Positions 1 to 6,957 of a DNA stretch of 49,442 nucleotides are shown in pieces (positions within the stretch are counted from its first letter, which is position 1; every line of letters begins with the position of its first letter). The notes beneath the pieces are model-generated. The model made no database searches and was not told the DNA's origin. It saw nothing but the letters and a program-made list of their open reading frames with translations. Source of the DNA: Acidimicrobiaceae bacterium (GTDB lineage Bacteria > Actinomycetota > Acidimicrobiia > Acidimicrobiales > RAAP-2); contig PLON01000057.1 of assembly GCA_003142095.1 (NCBI GenBank), positions 1 to 49,442 on the forward strand, in the 5' to 3' direction. A program made the translations under genes and the position numbers.

Positions 1-2
1 TT

Positions 3-566
3 GTTGAGGCGGCCGTCTTTCCCTCGGACGTCATTGTCTTGGACCTTGGGTTGCCCGACCTCGACGGGCTCGAAGTGTGCAAGAGGATTCGTAGTTGGAG
101 CAGTGTCCCGATCATCGTGCTCTCAGCCGACGGATCAGAAGACCGCAAAGTGAGCGCGCTCGACGAAGGAGCGGACGACTACATGACAAAGCCGTTTGGA
201 ATGCGCGAACTCAACGCGCGCCTCAACGTTGCTCTGCGCCATCGTTCAAGCGACAGCGGTGATCATCCTGCCGAGGTTGTCGTTGGGCACCTTCGTCTTG
301 ATCTCATACATCATGAAGCGACGCTCTCAGACGAGCCTCTCGATCTCGCGCCCAAGGAGTTCGACTTTCTTGCCTACCTTGCGCTCAATGTCGGCAAGAT
401 CTGCACACGCCGAATGATCTTGGAGAACGTGTGGGGGCCTGGGTACGGCAACGAGTTCCACTATCTAAAGGTGTATGCGTACCGGTTGAGACGCAAGCTA
501 AACGACGAGAAGGGCCTCTTCCTGCAGAGCGACCCATCGGTTGGGTACCGACTCGCGCAGCCGTAG
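3..566 (+). CDS. kdpE: Response regulator, KdpE-like (5' truncated by window edge)
   Basis: OmpR/PhoB-class response regulator whose N-terminus lies outside the window; the open frame runs in from base 3. The visible receiver part has the phospho-acceptor Asp in VLDLGLPDLDG, the switch Ser in IIVLSA and the conserved Lys in MTKPFG. A winged-helix DNA-binding domain follows, with PKEFDFLAYL and the VWGPGYGNEFHYLKVY stretch. That last stretch and the ending SVGYRL are typical of KdpE, the regulator of the high-affinity K+ ATPase. A kdp operon remnant 500 bases downstream supports the assignment. The sensor KdpD is not visible and may lie upstream. Whether it still has targets is unclear, because the adjacent kdp genes are destroyed. 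Confidence 0.8.
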   Translation, partial: VEAAVFPSDVIVLDLGLPDLDGLEVCKRIRSWSSVPIIVLSADGSEDRKVSALDEGADDYMTKPFGMRELNARLNVALRHRSSDSGDHPAEVVVGHLRLDLIHHEATLSDEPLDLAPKEFDFLAYLALNVGKICTRRMILENVWGPGYGNEFHYLKVYAYRLRRKLNDEKGLFLQSDPSVGYRLAQP

Positions 567-725
567 TGATTGAATTATTCGCCAGCGAGCTGACCGGTGA
601 CATGACTTCAGCGACCTCGCGCTCAGCCTGATCTTCGAGAGAGGTTATCCCTCGGAGCAATTGCTATCGAATTGTTTAGTTGGTTGGGCTCAAGTGTGTC
701 GGACTGACGCGAAGATAGTTTCCGC

Positions 726-992
726 TTAAGCGGCAGTTGGCTCCAGAGTCACCGTGTAGCCCAAGTTTCGAAGTTGGCCTAGCGCGCGCCGCTTTGCTCT
801 GTCAGGATTGCGTTTGGAGTAGAAGTCGCCACCGGGATCATTGAACGTTTCGCCAGTTCGGACCATGTTCCAGATGGCGATGAGCATCGAATGTTCGATG
901 GCGACGAACGCCCTGACGGGCCCGCGACGTGAGGCGGTGATCGCGACCCCTCGTCGCCCAAAGGAGTACCGCTTCTTTGCTTTCTCGTTCAC
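726..992 (-). pseudogene. IS110-family transposase, C-terminal remnant
   Basis: The reading frame matches, by recognition, only the extreme C-terminus of IS110/IS116/IS902-type transposases: an Arg-rich stretch, then AIEHSMLIAIWNMVRTGE, a DFYSKRNPDRA segment and the ending LGYTVTLEP. About 75 residues are family-like; the first ~17 look unrelated. The DEDD catalytic domain and most of the Ser-containing domain are absent, so this is debris. It sits between the kdpE-like gene and the kdp remnant, on the opposite strand, and may mark the event that wrecked the locus. No element ends were identified. Confidence 0.65.
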
Positions 993-1059
993 CTATTTTT
1001 TACCGCGACGACGACGGTCTCCACCGCGCAGTTACCGTCAGTGGTTCGAAACTGACTTC

Positions 1060-1143
1060 ATGGCTGATTTTCTCGTTGTCCTGGGTATCGTCACTTTCGT
1101 CGCGGAGATGCTGGCGCTGATCTCGGGACTGGGGAGAGTATGA
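1060..1143 (+). CDS. 27-residue membrane peptide preceding kdpF
   Basis: Very short ORF beginning MADFLVVLGI and ending GLGRV, essentially one hydrophobic helix. Its stop overlaps the start of the next ORF in an ATGA junction, which suggests translational coupling. Small single-helix ORFs of this kind often sit just ahead of kdpF/kdpA in actinobacterial kdp operons as I recall. That context is the main reason to call it real. No function is known to me. An alternative is that it is the end of a longer ORF starting at 841, but that upstream part is antisense to the transposase remnant and looks non-coding. Confidence 0.5.
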   Translation: MADFLVVLGIVTFVAEMLALISGLGRV

Positions 1144-1229
1144 CGGTGACTAACGGGTTGCTACTTGCGTTGTCCGTCGCGGTGTTTATCTACCTCGGGT
1201 TCGCGCTGTTCAAGGCGGAGCGTTTCTAA
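1140..1229 (+). CDS. kdpF: KdpF-like small subunit of K+-transporting ATPase
   Basis: 29-residue peptide with one transmembrane helix ending FALFKAERF, the size and pattern of KdpF, the peptide that stabilises the KdpABC complex in the inner membrane. It overlaps the preceding ORF (ATGA) and the following kdpA fragment (TAATG), an intact kdp-type start of operon. KdpA, KdpB and KdpC are not available downstream, so this copy is probably an orphan relic with no complex to join. The identification relies on length, hydrophobicity, the aromatic end and position rather than on strong sequence identity. Confidence 0.65.
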   Translation: MTVTNGLLLALSVAVFIYLGFALFKAERF

Positions 1230-1378
1230 TGGGGTTCGCATGGACAATCGTCGCGATGGTCATTCTGATGGCGATCTCCTGGCGGTACCTGGGCGCTTAC
1301 ATGGTGTCCGTCTACGAGAACCGCACGCGTTGGCTCTCATACATGGAGCGGCCGATCTACAAGATCGCGTTCTTCTGA
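1229..1378 (+). pseudogene. kdpA: KdpA N-terminal fragment (49 codons)
   Basis: KdpA is the roughly 550-600-residue K+-binding subunit of the Kdp ATPase. Here only the first helix and the following conserved stretch remain: an N-terminal hydrophobic helix, then RYLGAYMVSVYENR and MERPIYKI, matching the start of KdpA in position and pattern. The frame then stops after IAFF. The remaining pore domains, kdpB and kdpC are missing, and a universal stress gene begins at the same TGA (TGATG). The most direct reading is a deletion from early kdpA to somewhere beyond kdpC. A deliberately short peptide cannot be excluded but is less likely. Confidence 0.7.
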
Positions 1379-1884
1379 TGCGCCAGCTCGCCCGGCCCGA
1401 CGCCTTCACCCCCGACAGCGACATGCTCGCCAGCGACTCGGGCGGCTCGTTCCGCCGGGCACTGGTCCCGGTCGACTCGTTCGCGGAGTCGATCAACGCA
1501 CTGGCGATGGCGGTACGCATTGGTCAAACCACGGGCGGCCCGTTACGCCTCGTCCATGTACAGATGTGGGACCCGCCGTTCCCCACCAGGGGTGGCGGAT
1601 TCTTCTATCCCGAGACGAGCAAAGAAGCCACGACGGTGCTCGACAACGCCATGAACTACGCGTGGGCTCGCGGGGTCGAGGCCAGCGGGGTCGTCATGGA
1701 AGCGCAACGGTCATGTATGGCCACCGCGATCGTCAGGGAGGCGTCCCGGTGGGGCGCCGATGTGATCGTGTTGACGGCCCGGCCTCGACGCTTCGTCACC
1801 CTCGGGGTGTGGGACAAGGCCACCCGCCAGGTCATGCAGGCGGCGTCGTGCCCGGTCCTCATCGTGTACCCGAGCCGGCCGTGA
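1378..1884 (+). CDS. Universal stress protein, UspA family
   Basis: 168-residue single Usp domain starting about residue 20 with FRRALVPVDSFAES and ending in the usual beta strand CPVLIVYP. The common ATP-binding GxxGx9G(S/T) loop is not evident (the corresponding part reads FVTLGVWDKATRQVM), so it is probably a non-ATP-binding Usp. The ATG used here overlaps the stop of the kdpA fragment, but an internal ATG at 1423 (MLASDSGG) is equally plausible and would drop a non-conserved leader. It resembles the next gene along its whole length, so the two are tandem paralogues. The direct junction with the kdp remnant implies it is expressed from the old kdp promoter, if at all. Confidence 0.75.
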   Translation: MRQLARPDAFTPDSDMLASDSGGSFRRALVPVDSFAESINALAMAVRIGQTTGGPLRLVHVQMWDPPFPTRGGGFFYPETSKEATTVLDNAMNYAWARGVEASGVVMEAQRSCMATAIVREASRWGADVIVLTARPRRFVTLGVWDKATRQVMQAASCPVLIVYPSRP

Positions 1885-2102
1885 TCGGCGTCGTAGCCCT
1901 CAGCCGTCGTCGGGCCGGCAGCAGCAGCCGACACGCCCCCGGTTCGACCGTCCTGGCTGATCGCGTGAGCAGTCAGATGGCCCGCACCGCCGGGAGCAAT
2001 CGTCGGCCCTCGCGTTGTGATCGCAGCACCCGCCAGTTCGACGGAAGGGACTGGATGGCCCTGCTCGACACCCTTCCCGGCCCGCCGGTACGGTGAGGAC
2101 GC

Positions 2103-2567
2103 ATGGGCTTTCACCGGATCGTCGTTCCTGTCGATGCCGCCGGCCTGTCAAGCGACGCGTTGACGACCGCTCTGCGGGCCGCCGACCCCTTCGAGGGTCG
2201 GCTGCGGTTGGTTCATGTGCGGACCTGGCAGCCGTCGCCGCCCCCGTCCCGAGAGGACGGGTTCTTCCCGGTCGGCGGCGGGGAACTATTCACCGAGACG
2301 CCCCAGCAGGCCGCCGACTTGATCGACGATGCCCTTCGCTATGTCCGGGACCGCGGGGTGGTCGCCGATGGCGTGGTGGTTGAAGCGCCGCGGCCGATGG
2401 TGGCGTCGGCCATTGTGGACGCCGCCTCGACGTGGGGCGCCGAGGTGATCGTCGTAGTCCGCCGACCGAGGCAGACGCTCAGCGTCTTGTTCTGGGGCAG
2501 CGTGTCTGAGCAGGTAACGCACGACGCGTTCTGCCCGGTGCTCGTCGTTCGACCGAGGCCGGCATGA
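2103..2567 (+). CDS. Universal stress protein, UspA family (second copy)
   Basis: 154-residue Usp domain: FHRIVVPVDAAGLSSDA at the start, a mid-protein segment rich in Asp/Val, and the closing strand CPVLVVRP. It keeps GSVSEQV near the nucleotide loop but not the full GxxG part, so ATP binding is uncertain. The shared layout with the upstream gene (RLVHVxxW, then an FF-containing loop, then a long amphipathic helix) shows a duplication. The start ATG is preceded by a GTGAGGAC ribosome-binding site. Usps of this type act in the cytoplasm in persistence or stress responses; the specific role is unknown. Confidence 0.75.
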   Translation: MGFHRIVVPVDAAGLSSDALTTALRAADPFEGRLRLVHVRTWQPSPPPSREDGFFPVGGGELFTETPQQAADLIDDALRYVRDRGVVADGVVVEAPRPMVASAIVDAASTWGAEVIVVVRRPRQTLSVLFWGSVSEQVTHDAFCPVLVVRPRPA

Positions 2568-2904
2568 GCGGCCCGGGCGCTCGGGCCGAACGAGCACTCG
2601 GCGGCTGTCGCCGGCAGGCGCCGGCGAGTCGCGGTTCGAGTCTTGTATCGAGTCATTGTTCGCCGACACTACAGCCCGTGGAATGCCTCTCGCCCCACTT
2701 CACTTCAATGTGAATGGAGCGAGAGGCTCGTCACTGCGTTAACCCTGAACCGTCCGACGAATCAACGTCCAGCTCACCGCTTTCTTGCAGTGACCGCACG
2801 GGGGAAAGGGCTTACCCCGCGTCAGGGCGATCTCCTCCTTGCAAGCACAACTGCTCCGATAAATACCTGAAACATCATTCCGGTGGCCTGTCATTCCCAT
2901 GACG

Positions 2905-3049
2905 GTCCCCTTTCATGTCAAAAGTGGCCACAACTACGGACCACATCGATGTACTTACACCGATGTAACAACCGTCGTCGATATGGGGTGTGCGTCACAA
3001 GAACAACAACGTGGGGAAAGCCTGTGCTTAACCCCTGATGAACGGGGAC
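2905..3049. repeat. Separated inverted repeat pair
   Basis: GTCCCCTTTCAT at 2905-2916 and ATGAACGGGGAC at 3038-3049 are reverse complements except for one base, about 120 bases apart. They could be the ends of a tiny non-autonomous element or chance. Confidence 0.3.
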
Positions 3050-3100
3050 ACGTAATCAAAGAGACACCGGCAACAAATTAGTCCCAATCGATGTGTCGTC

Positions 3101-3128
3101 CCAGTCGTTTGAGTCTCAAAATGACTGG
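3101..3128. repeat. Imperfect hairpin
   Basis: CCAGTC and TTTGA pair with TCAAA and GACTGG around a three-base loop, with a one-base bulge on the left and two on the right. No T-run follows on either strand, so it is not an obvious terminator. Confidence 0.35.
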
Positions 3129-3270
3129 TCGGCTCCCCGGATAAGCCTGCAAGCGGGTCGTGCAGTCCATGTCTGAGGGCCGCCCGACGTATGGAGATCA
3201 AGAATGCCGAGAATCAATTAATTCCAACTCCAACGACTCATTTCGAGCTCACCCTGAAGCGTCAATTTAA

Positions 3271-3300
3271 ACGGGCACTCCACGGGCACTAAACACGGGT
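3271..3300. repeat. Direct repeats ACGGGCACT beside tRNA-Glu
   Basis: ACGGGCACT occurs at 3271-3279 and 3282-3290, an 11-base period, followed by a partial copy ACGGGT at 3295. Short iterated sites close to a tRNA 3' end resemble arm-type integrase sites, but no integrase gene is in the window. Confidence 0.35.
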
Positions 3301-3384
3301 CAATCGCGGTTGCCGAGGGTCACTCTCGGTCACTTAGAGAAGCGGTAAACCCCATGTAGTCATTGAGGTTTGAGCGAAAACCCT

Positions 3385-3460
3385 TGGCACCCCCAACGGG
3401 ATTCGAACCCGTGCCGCCACCTTGAAAGGGTGGTGTCCTAGGCCGCTAGACGATGGGGGC
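3385..3460 (-). tRNA. tRNA-Glu (anticodon UUC)
   Basis: Reading the minus strand gives a full cloverleaf: acceptor GCCCCCA pairing with TGGGGGT (a G-U first pair, as in mycobacterial tRNA-Glu as I recall), anticodon loop CTTTCAA on a CCACC/GGTGG stem, and the T loop GGTTCGAATCC. Discriminator G is followed by an encoded CCA. Its 3' end faces the gene-free, lower-GC stretch. Confidence 0.95.
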
Positions 3461-3488
3461 CTATATTCCTGTCACCGGTACAACATGG

Positions 3489-3565
3489 TGGTCGGGCTGC
3501 CGGGATTTGAACCCGGGACCTCTGCGTCCCGAACGCAGCGCGCTACCAAGCTGCGCTACAGCCCG
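3489..3565 (-). tRNA. tRNA-Pro (anticodon CGG)
   Basis: Minus-strand cloverleaf with acceptor CGGGCTG/CAGCCCG, anticodon stem CTGCG/CGCAG holding loop TTCGGGA, and T arm CCGGGTTCAAATCCCGG. CCA is encoded. It lies 28 bases upstream of tRNA-Glu on the same strand, so both may come from one transcript. Confidence 0.95.
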
Positions 3566-3623
3566 CGGCGAGTTCCCTCGCAGCCCGATAATCCTACTCG
3601 TTGGCTCGAACAGTAGACAAAGG

Positions 3624-4457
3624 CTAAATACTGTTCGGCACCTCGGGCTCGACCGGTGGATGGTATTCAATGACGAGTTCGCTGAGTCGTCGCTTCTCGA
3701 CCGATTGCACGCGAAAGGTCCAGTCGTCGTACGTGTAGACAGTTCCGGCAACGGGTATCTCGCCCGCCAAGTCCAAGACGAATCCCGCGATCGTCACGTA
3801 CTCACCTTCGGGTGCCGTGAAGCCGATCTCTTCTTCGACCCGGTCGACGTGAGTCTGTCCGTCCACGAGCCAGCGTCCCTCGCGAATGCGCACGATGGTG
3901 GGCTCGTCGACCTCGTCGAACTCGTCATTCAAGTCGCCAACCAGCTGTTCGAGAATGTCGCGAATGGAAACCACGCCCGCGACCCCGCCGTGTTCGTCGA
4001 GCACCAGCGCGAAGGTGCGGTGTTGCTTTCGCATCTCGCTCAAACTTTCGAGGAGATCGAAGGTCTCGGGCAACATCAACGGTCGTCGGATCTTTCGCGT
4101 GATCTCTTCCGCTGTCGGCAGTGAGACGCCAATCGCGCGCTTCACGGTCGAGCTGCGAAAGAGGTCGGTGACGTAGATGACCCCCAGCACATCGTCGAGA
4201 TCGTCACTCACCACCGGAAAACAGGAGTGGCCCGTGTCGCGTACGGCGTCGGCGATGGCTTCGGGCGTCACTGGAAAAGTGAGGTAGGCGACGTCCACGC
4301 GCGGCGTCATCACGTCGCGCAGTTCGAGCTCACTCAGTTGGTCAACTCGTGCGTGAATCACCGCGGCTTCGGGTGAGATAACGGTCTGAGTCTCGTGGCC
4401 AGAGAGACGCGCGCGGAACCGCGCGAGGCCGGTTGGGGGAGGTTTCGCGTCGCTCAT
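3624..4457 (-). CDS. CorC/HlyC-like CBS-domain protein
   Basis: 277 residues. A CBS pair spans about residues 45-170 (DVMTPRVDVAYL opens the first CBS, and DEHGGVAGVVSIRDILEQLVG closes the second). The C-terminal CorC_HlyC transporter-associated domain covers about 185-265 (WLVDGQTHVDRVEEEIGF, then GEYVTIAGFVLDLAGEIP). The DUF21/CNNM membrane domain found in larger relatives is absent, so this is the short cytoplasmic type like Salmonella CorC, linked to Mg2+/Co2+ efflux or ion homeostasis. Its ATG overlaps the stop of the upstream response regulator (ATGA), implying coupled translation. The family assignment is firm; the ion and partner are unknown. Confidence 0.85.
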   Translation of the reverse strand: MSDAKPPPTGLARFRARLSGHETQTVISPEAAVIHARVDQLSELELRDVMTPRVDVAYLTFPVTPEAIADAVRDTGHSCFPVVSDDLDDVLGVIYVTDLFRSSTVKRAIGVSLPTAEEITRKIRRPLMLPETFDLLESLSEMRKQHRTFALVLDEHGGVAGVVSIRDILEQLVGDLNDEFDEVDEPTIVRIREGRWLVDGQTHVDRVEEEIGFTAPEGEYVTIAGFVLDLAGEIPVAGTVYTYDDWTFRVQSVEKRRLSELVIEYHPPVEPEVPNSI

Positions 4458-4885
4458 CGAGCGTCGGTACTGCCGACGCGAACCGTCGCCGGACGAAGCG
4501 ACTCGTCTTCGTAACTCTCGCCACGTAATAGTGCGCGCACGGCGCTACGCATGCGCTGGGGGTCGAGCGGCTTCACGATAAATCCGTCGGCGCCCGCGCG
4601 ACGGGCGAGAAAGACGTCGGGTCGACGATCGAGCAGCATCAGGACCGAGACTGGATCCGCCCCGCCGTAGGACTCGAGATTGCGCAGTTCCATGGTGATG
4701 GCCATGCCGCCCATGGCCCCAATCTGCAGGTCCACGATGACGAGGTCGACGTCACCACGCTTCACGCGTTCGATCGTCTCGGGGCCGGTTGAGGTCTCCT
4801 CGATGAGAACGTCGGGCCCGGCGAGCATGGTTTCGAGTTCGCGGCGGAGCGACGCCAGGTCGCTGGCGAGAAGGACGGTGGCCAC
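4454..4885 (-). CDS. Stand-alone receiver-domain response regulator
   Basis: 143 residues with the GTG start chosen here (ATVLLASDLASLRRELE follows, the usual first strand of a receiver). Longer upstream extension to 5068 looks non-coding. The acceptor Asp sits in LVIVDLQIGAMGG and the conserved Lys in FIVKPLDP. The switch Thr/Ser expected after the fourth strand is replaced (VLMLLDRR), so phosphorylation-dependent signalling may be altered. There is no output domain, only a 20-residue tail. Coupled by ATGA overlap to the CorC-like gene, suggesting the two act together. No histidine kinase is visible nearby. Confidence 0.8.
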   Translation of the reverse strand: MATVLLASDLASLRRELETMLAGPDVLIEETSTGPETIERVKRGDVDLVIVDLQIGAMGGMAITMELRNLESYGGADPVSVLMLLDRRPDVFLARRAGADGFIVKPLDPQRMRSAVRALLRGESYEDESLRPATVRVGSTDAR

Positions 4886-5010
4886 GGATTTAGCGTAGCG
4901 GAGTCGTGATCTGCGAGATTTAGGGGCTCGAGGGATTGACGAAATCTTCTCTTGTAATCCGTACTCACTGATGGTTATCCTGCGTGTCTGGGTAATCATG
5001 GGGGTCCGGG

Positions 5011-5259
5011 ATGGCGACGATATTGGATTGGTCGGGCGCCGCGGCCTGTCGAGGGAGCGAGGGCTCACTCTTTTACTCGGCAGACAGCGCAGAACGCAAG
5101 GAAGACCGTCTAGAGCGCGAGCAGTTGGCGAAGCGAATCTGCTCCGGGTGTGCGGTGCGCGACGACTGCCTGCGCGCGGCGATAGATCGTCACGAGTCCT
5201 ACGGCATCTGGGGCGGACTTAACGAGTTTGAACGTCGGGCGTTAACTCGCGTCGTGTAG
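5011..5259 (+). CDS. WhiB-family Fe-S transcription factor
   Basis: 82 residues with four cysteines in WhiB spacing (C13, C44, C47, C53; CSGCAVRDDC) to hold a [4Fe-4S] cluster, followed by the diagnostic turn [13 protein letters not shown]. WhiB-like proteins bind sigma factor region 4 and control development, redox response or cell division in actinobacteria. Its short length and lack of an extended basic tail fit the WhiB1/WhiB2 size class, but I cannot tell the subtype. The ATG is preceded by a G-rich GGGGG stretch. The last 41 bases overlap the 3' end of the convergent VKOR gene. Confidence 0.92.
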   Translation: MATILDWSGAAACRGSEGSLFYSADSAERKEDRLEREQLAKRICSGCAVRDDCLRAAIDRHESYGIWGGLNEFERRALTRVV

Positions 5260-5710
5260 TCCAACCAAGCTGGGCGGGACACACAATGGTCATCACGATG
5301 AGCAGCGCGAACGTGGTCACGTGCACGGCGGTGCAGTAGAGACAGATGGCGCCGATGATTTCAATTTCCGCGTAGATCAGCCACAACACGAAGCACATCG
5401 AGACGATCACCAGGACGAAACGCGCCACGTGGATCCATCGTGCTCGAGCGCGCCAAGCCCAGGGCGAGTTGAGTCCCGTCATCACCACGTAGTTGGCGAG
5501 ACCCAAAAAGGCGACCGGAATACCGAGGAAGCGCGACTGGGCTGATGTGGTGACCTTGGCACAGTTGATGGCGCCCGTCGACGAGCACACCAGAAGTTGC
5601 TTGTCGAAGTGGGTGATCGTGAGGTAAATGGACAGCCCGAGCCCCACGAGGCTCAGTACGAGCGTCGTGATTTGGGCCCAGCGCGGAACGCGAAGTTCCG
5701 AGTCGATCAC
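5219..5710 (-). CDS. Vitamin K epoxide reductase (VKOR) family protein
   Basis: 163 residues, four or five transmembrane helices. It holds the VKOR active-site set: the paired loop cysteines C42 and C50 ([10 protein letters not shown]) and the CxxC C123/C126 (ICLYC) in a later helix. In actinobacteria VKOR takes the place of DsbB, reoxidising a secreted thioredoxin-like partner with quinone as acceptor. The GTG start overlaps the stop of the upstream thioredoxin-like gene (GTGA), so partner and reoxidant are co-translated. Its C-terminal tail is encoded opposite the end of whiB, which may be a late extension. Confidence 0.9.
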   Translation of the reverse strand: MIDSELRVPRWAQITTLVLSLVGLGLSIYLTITHFDKQLLVCSSTGAINCAKVTTSAQSRFLGIPVAFLGLANYVVMTGLNSPWAWRARARWIHVARFVLVIVSMCFVLWLIYAEIEIIGAICLYCTAVHVTTFALLIVMTIVCPAQLGWTTRRELTPDVQTR

Positions 5711-6645
5711 TTAATGCCCATCGCCTTGTTGGCCGTCTTCACCGCGGGAGAGGTGCACACGTTGCTCGGTTGATCCTTCGTGATCGTACAGATCACGGCC
5801 GTCTGATAGTTGGCCGAGGTGACGATGGCCTGGGTGATGGGACTCGTCGCGTTGCTGAGTCCGGCCGCGATATTGCCCCGTGTGCTGCCGGCGAGCGTTA
5901 GAGGTCCGTAGCTCGAACCAACGACGAAATACTTGTTCCCGTAGTCGATGAAGGGAATGGACCCCGCGGTAGAAGTCGTGAGGCCGGTGATGTACTTGGG
6001 TTCGTCGTACTTCTTGATCAGCGCGGCCTCTTGGGACGTCGGTGTTTGCAGGGGGTAGTAAAAGCTATTGGCCGAGTCGGGCTGGTTCGTGAATTCCTCC
6101 ACGCTCTTAAAGACCAAATACTTCGAGGTGTAGGTGGCCTTGAGGAAGGTAAAGGTCGGCGTGTTCGGTGCGTAGTCGGTGGATGAGCTGGACGTGTCGC
6201 CCAGTCCCTTCCACGTGCCAAAGCGACTGAGCGCGATGATGGTGCTCCATCGTTGGGCCGCGCAGTAGGGGCAGTACTCGGCGCCCATGTAGAGGACCTC
6301 GGGCACCTTCGCGCCCGCGGCGTTCGTGGTCATGAGCGCCGGCTGGGCCTTCACAAGTTGGGGGGGCGTAACGGGAGCCACGGGTGAGGTAACGCCCACC
6401 GCATTAAAGACGGACGCGGGCACCGTGGTGAGTTGCGTAAACGTCGTCGGGTTGACGGGCTGAAAACTCCTCGAACTGGGCGGAGTGTTCGAGCCGCCGC
6501 TCGCGACCTTAATGATGACGAGAGCCGCGACGACGACAACGACCAGACCGACGGCGAGCCACGTAAAGAGCCCGGCGGGGCGTCCACCGCGCGCGGGGGG
6601 TCGACCGGACGTCGGGCGCTTCTTAGATGGCGTCTTGGTAGCCAC
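5707..6645 (-). CDS. Membrane-anchored thioredoxin-like DUF929 protein
   Basis: 312 residues. A basic, Pro/Arg-rich cytoplasmic leader is followed by one transmembrane helix (about residues 25-47), a low-complexity Ser/Thr/Pro linker and a DUF929 domain. The redox motif CPYC at 125-128 stands in [15 protein letters not shown]. Two further cysteines near the end ([14 protein letters not shown]) could form a structural disulfide. The outward-facing domain is probably an oxidant or isomerase for exported proteins, recharged by the coupled VKOR. GTG was chosen as start because AAAGGAG lies six bases ahead; the longer frame to 6702 lacks this. Confidence 0.82.
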   Translation of the reverse strand: MATKTPSKKRPTSGRPPARGGRPAGLFTWLAVGLVVVVVAALVIIKVASGGSNTPPSSRSFQPVNPTTFTQLTTVPASVFNAVGVTSPVAPVTPPQLVKAQPALMTTNAAGAKVPEVLYMGAEYCPYCAAQRWSTIIALSRFGTWKGLGDTSSSSTDYAPNTPTFTFLKATYTSKYLVFKSVEEFTNQPDSANSFYYPLQTPTSQEAALIKKYDEPKYITGLTTSTAGSIPFIDYGNKYFVVGSSYGPLTLAGSTRGNIAAGLSNATSPITQAIVTSANYQTAVICTITKDQPSNVCTSPAVKTANKAMGIK

Positions 6646-6714
6646 GGTGCTCCTTTGTTCTACGACCCACAAACTTACAGCGTGTGTCCCATCTGGACCC
6701 ACCGGCTCGCCTTG

Positions 6715-6742
6715 ACCAACTGAGCCAAGTGGCTCAGTTGGT
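6715..6742. repeat. Perfect 12-bp hairpin
   Basis: ACCAACTGAGCC and GGCTCAGTTGGT pair completely around the loop AAGT. No T-run adjoins it. It lies between the DUF929 gene start and the tnpB stop, so it could be the right-end palindrome of the IS200/IS605-type element, a stop for its RNA, or an operator for the DUF929-VKOR operon. Confidence 0.6.
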
Positions 6743-6957
6743 GCTTGCTCACCGTCCGACTTTCCAGACGATGATTCGTCTGTATCCTCGGTTCCGACCC
6801 AGGGCCCTCATCACAGAGTCGTGACGGTTGTTCGGGTGACGATCGGCTCTTCCCGCGTGCTTCGCGGTGCAGATCCGTGACGGATCAGGTTGATGAGAGA
6901 AGCGAAGCGCTCGTGGGAGCGAGCTGTATTTCTCCGGACTGACCGTTTACGGGTTGC
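6743..6957 (-). ncRNA. Candidate omega RNA (reRNA) of the TnpB element
   Basis: In IS200/IS605 elements the guide RNA covers the 3' end of tnpB and the element's right end. Downstream of this tnpB the minus strand has stacked hairpins: 6872-6886 (GATCCGT/ACGGATC, across the stop codon), 6853-6867 (CCGCG/CGCGG) and 6765-6782 (CAGACGA/TCGTCTG). The limits given are a guess from this structure. The guide would be the bases just outside the element's right end, which I could not fix. Confidence 0.4.

Larger units (their letters stand above)
2568..3384. other. Gene-free, lower-GC spacer with short repeats
   Basis: No ORF here has convincing codon bias or a recognisable product. Base composition is visibly less GC-rich than the rest of the window. 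It contains a separated inverted pair at 2905-2916 and 3038-3049 (11 of 12 matching), an imperfect hairpin at 3101-3128, and 9-base direct repeats at 3271 and 3282. It ends at the 3' end of tRNA-Glu, a typical integration position, so it may be the edge of a decayed mobile element. Confidence 0.5.

Noticed and set aside
841-1059. 100-residue plus-strand frame running through the transposase remnant
   Set aside because: Only its last 27 codons (from 1060) fit the kdp-type small ORF; the earlier part is antisense to the IS110 tail and has no family resemblance.
2643-3081. Three short plus-strand frames in the spacer
   Set aside because: No start context, mixed codon use and overlapping frames; no product recognised.
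4886-5068. N-terminal extension of the receiver protein
   Set aside because: Sequence upstream of the GTG at 4885 is Ser/Arg/Pro-rich with no receiver features, and the first strand of the fold starts at that GTG.
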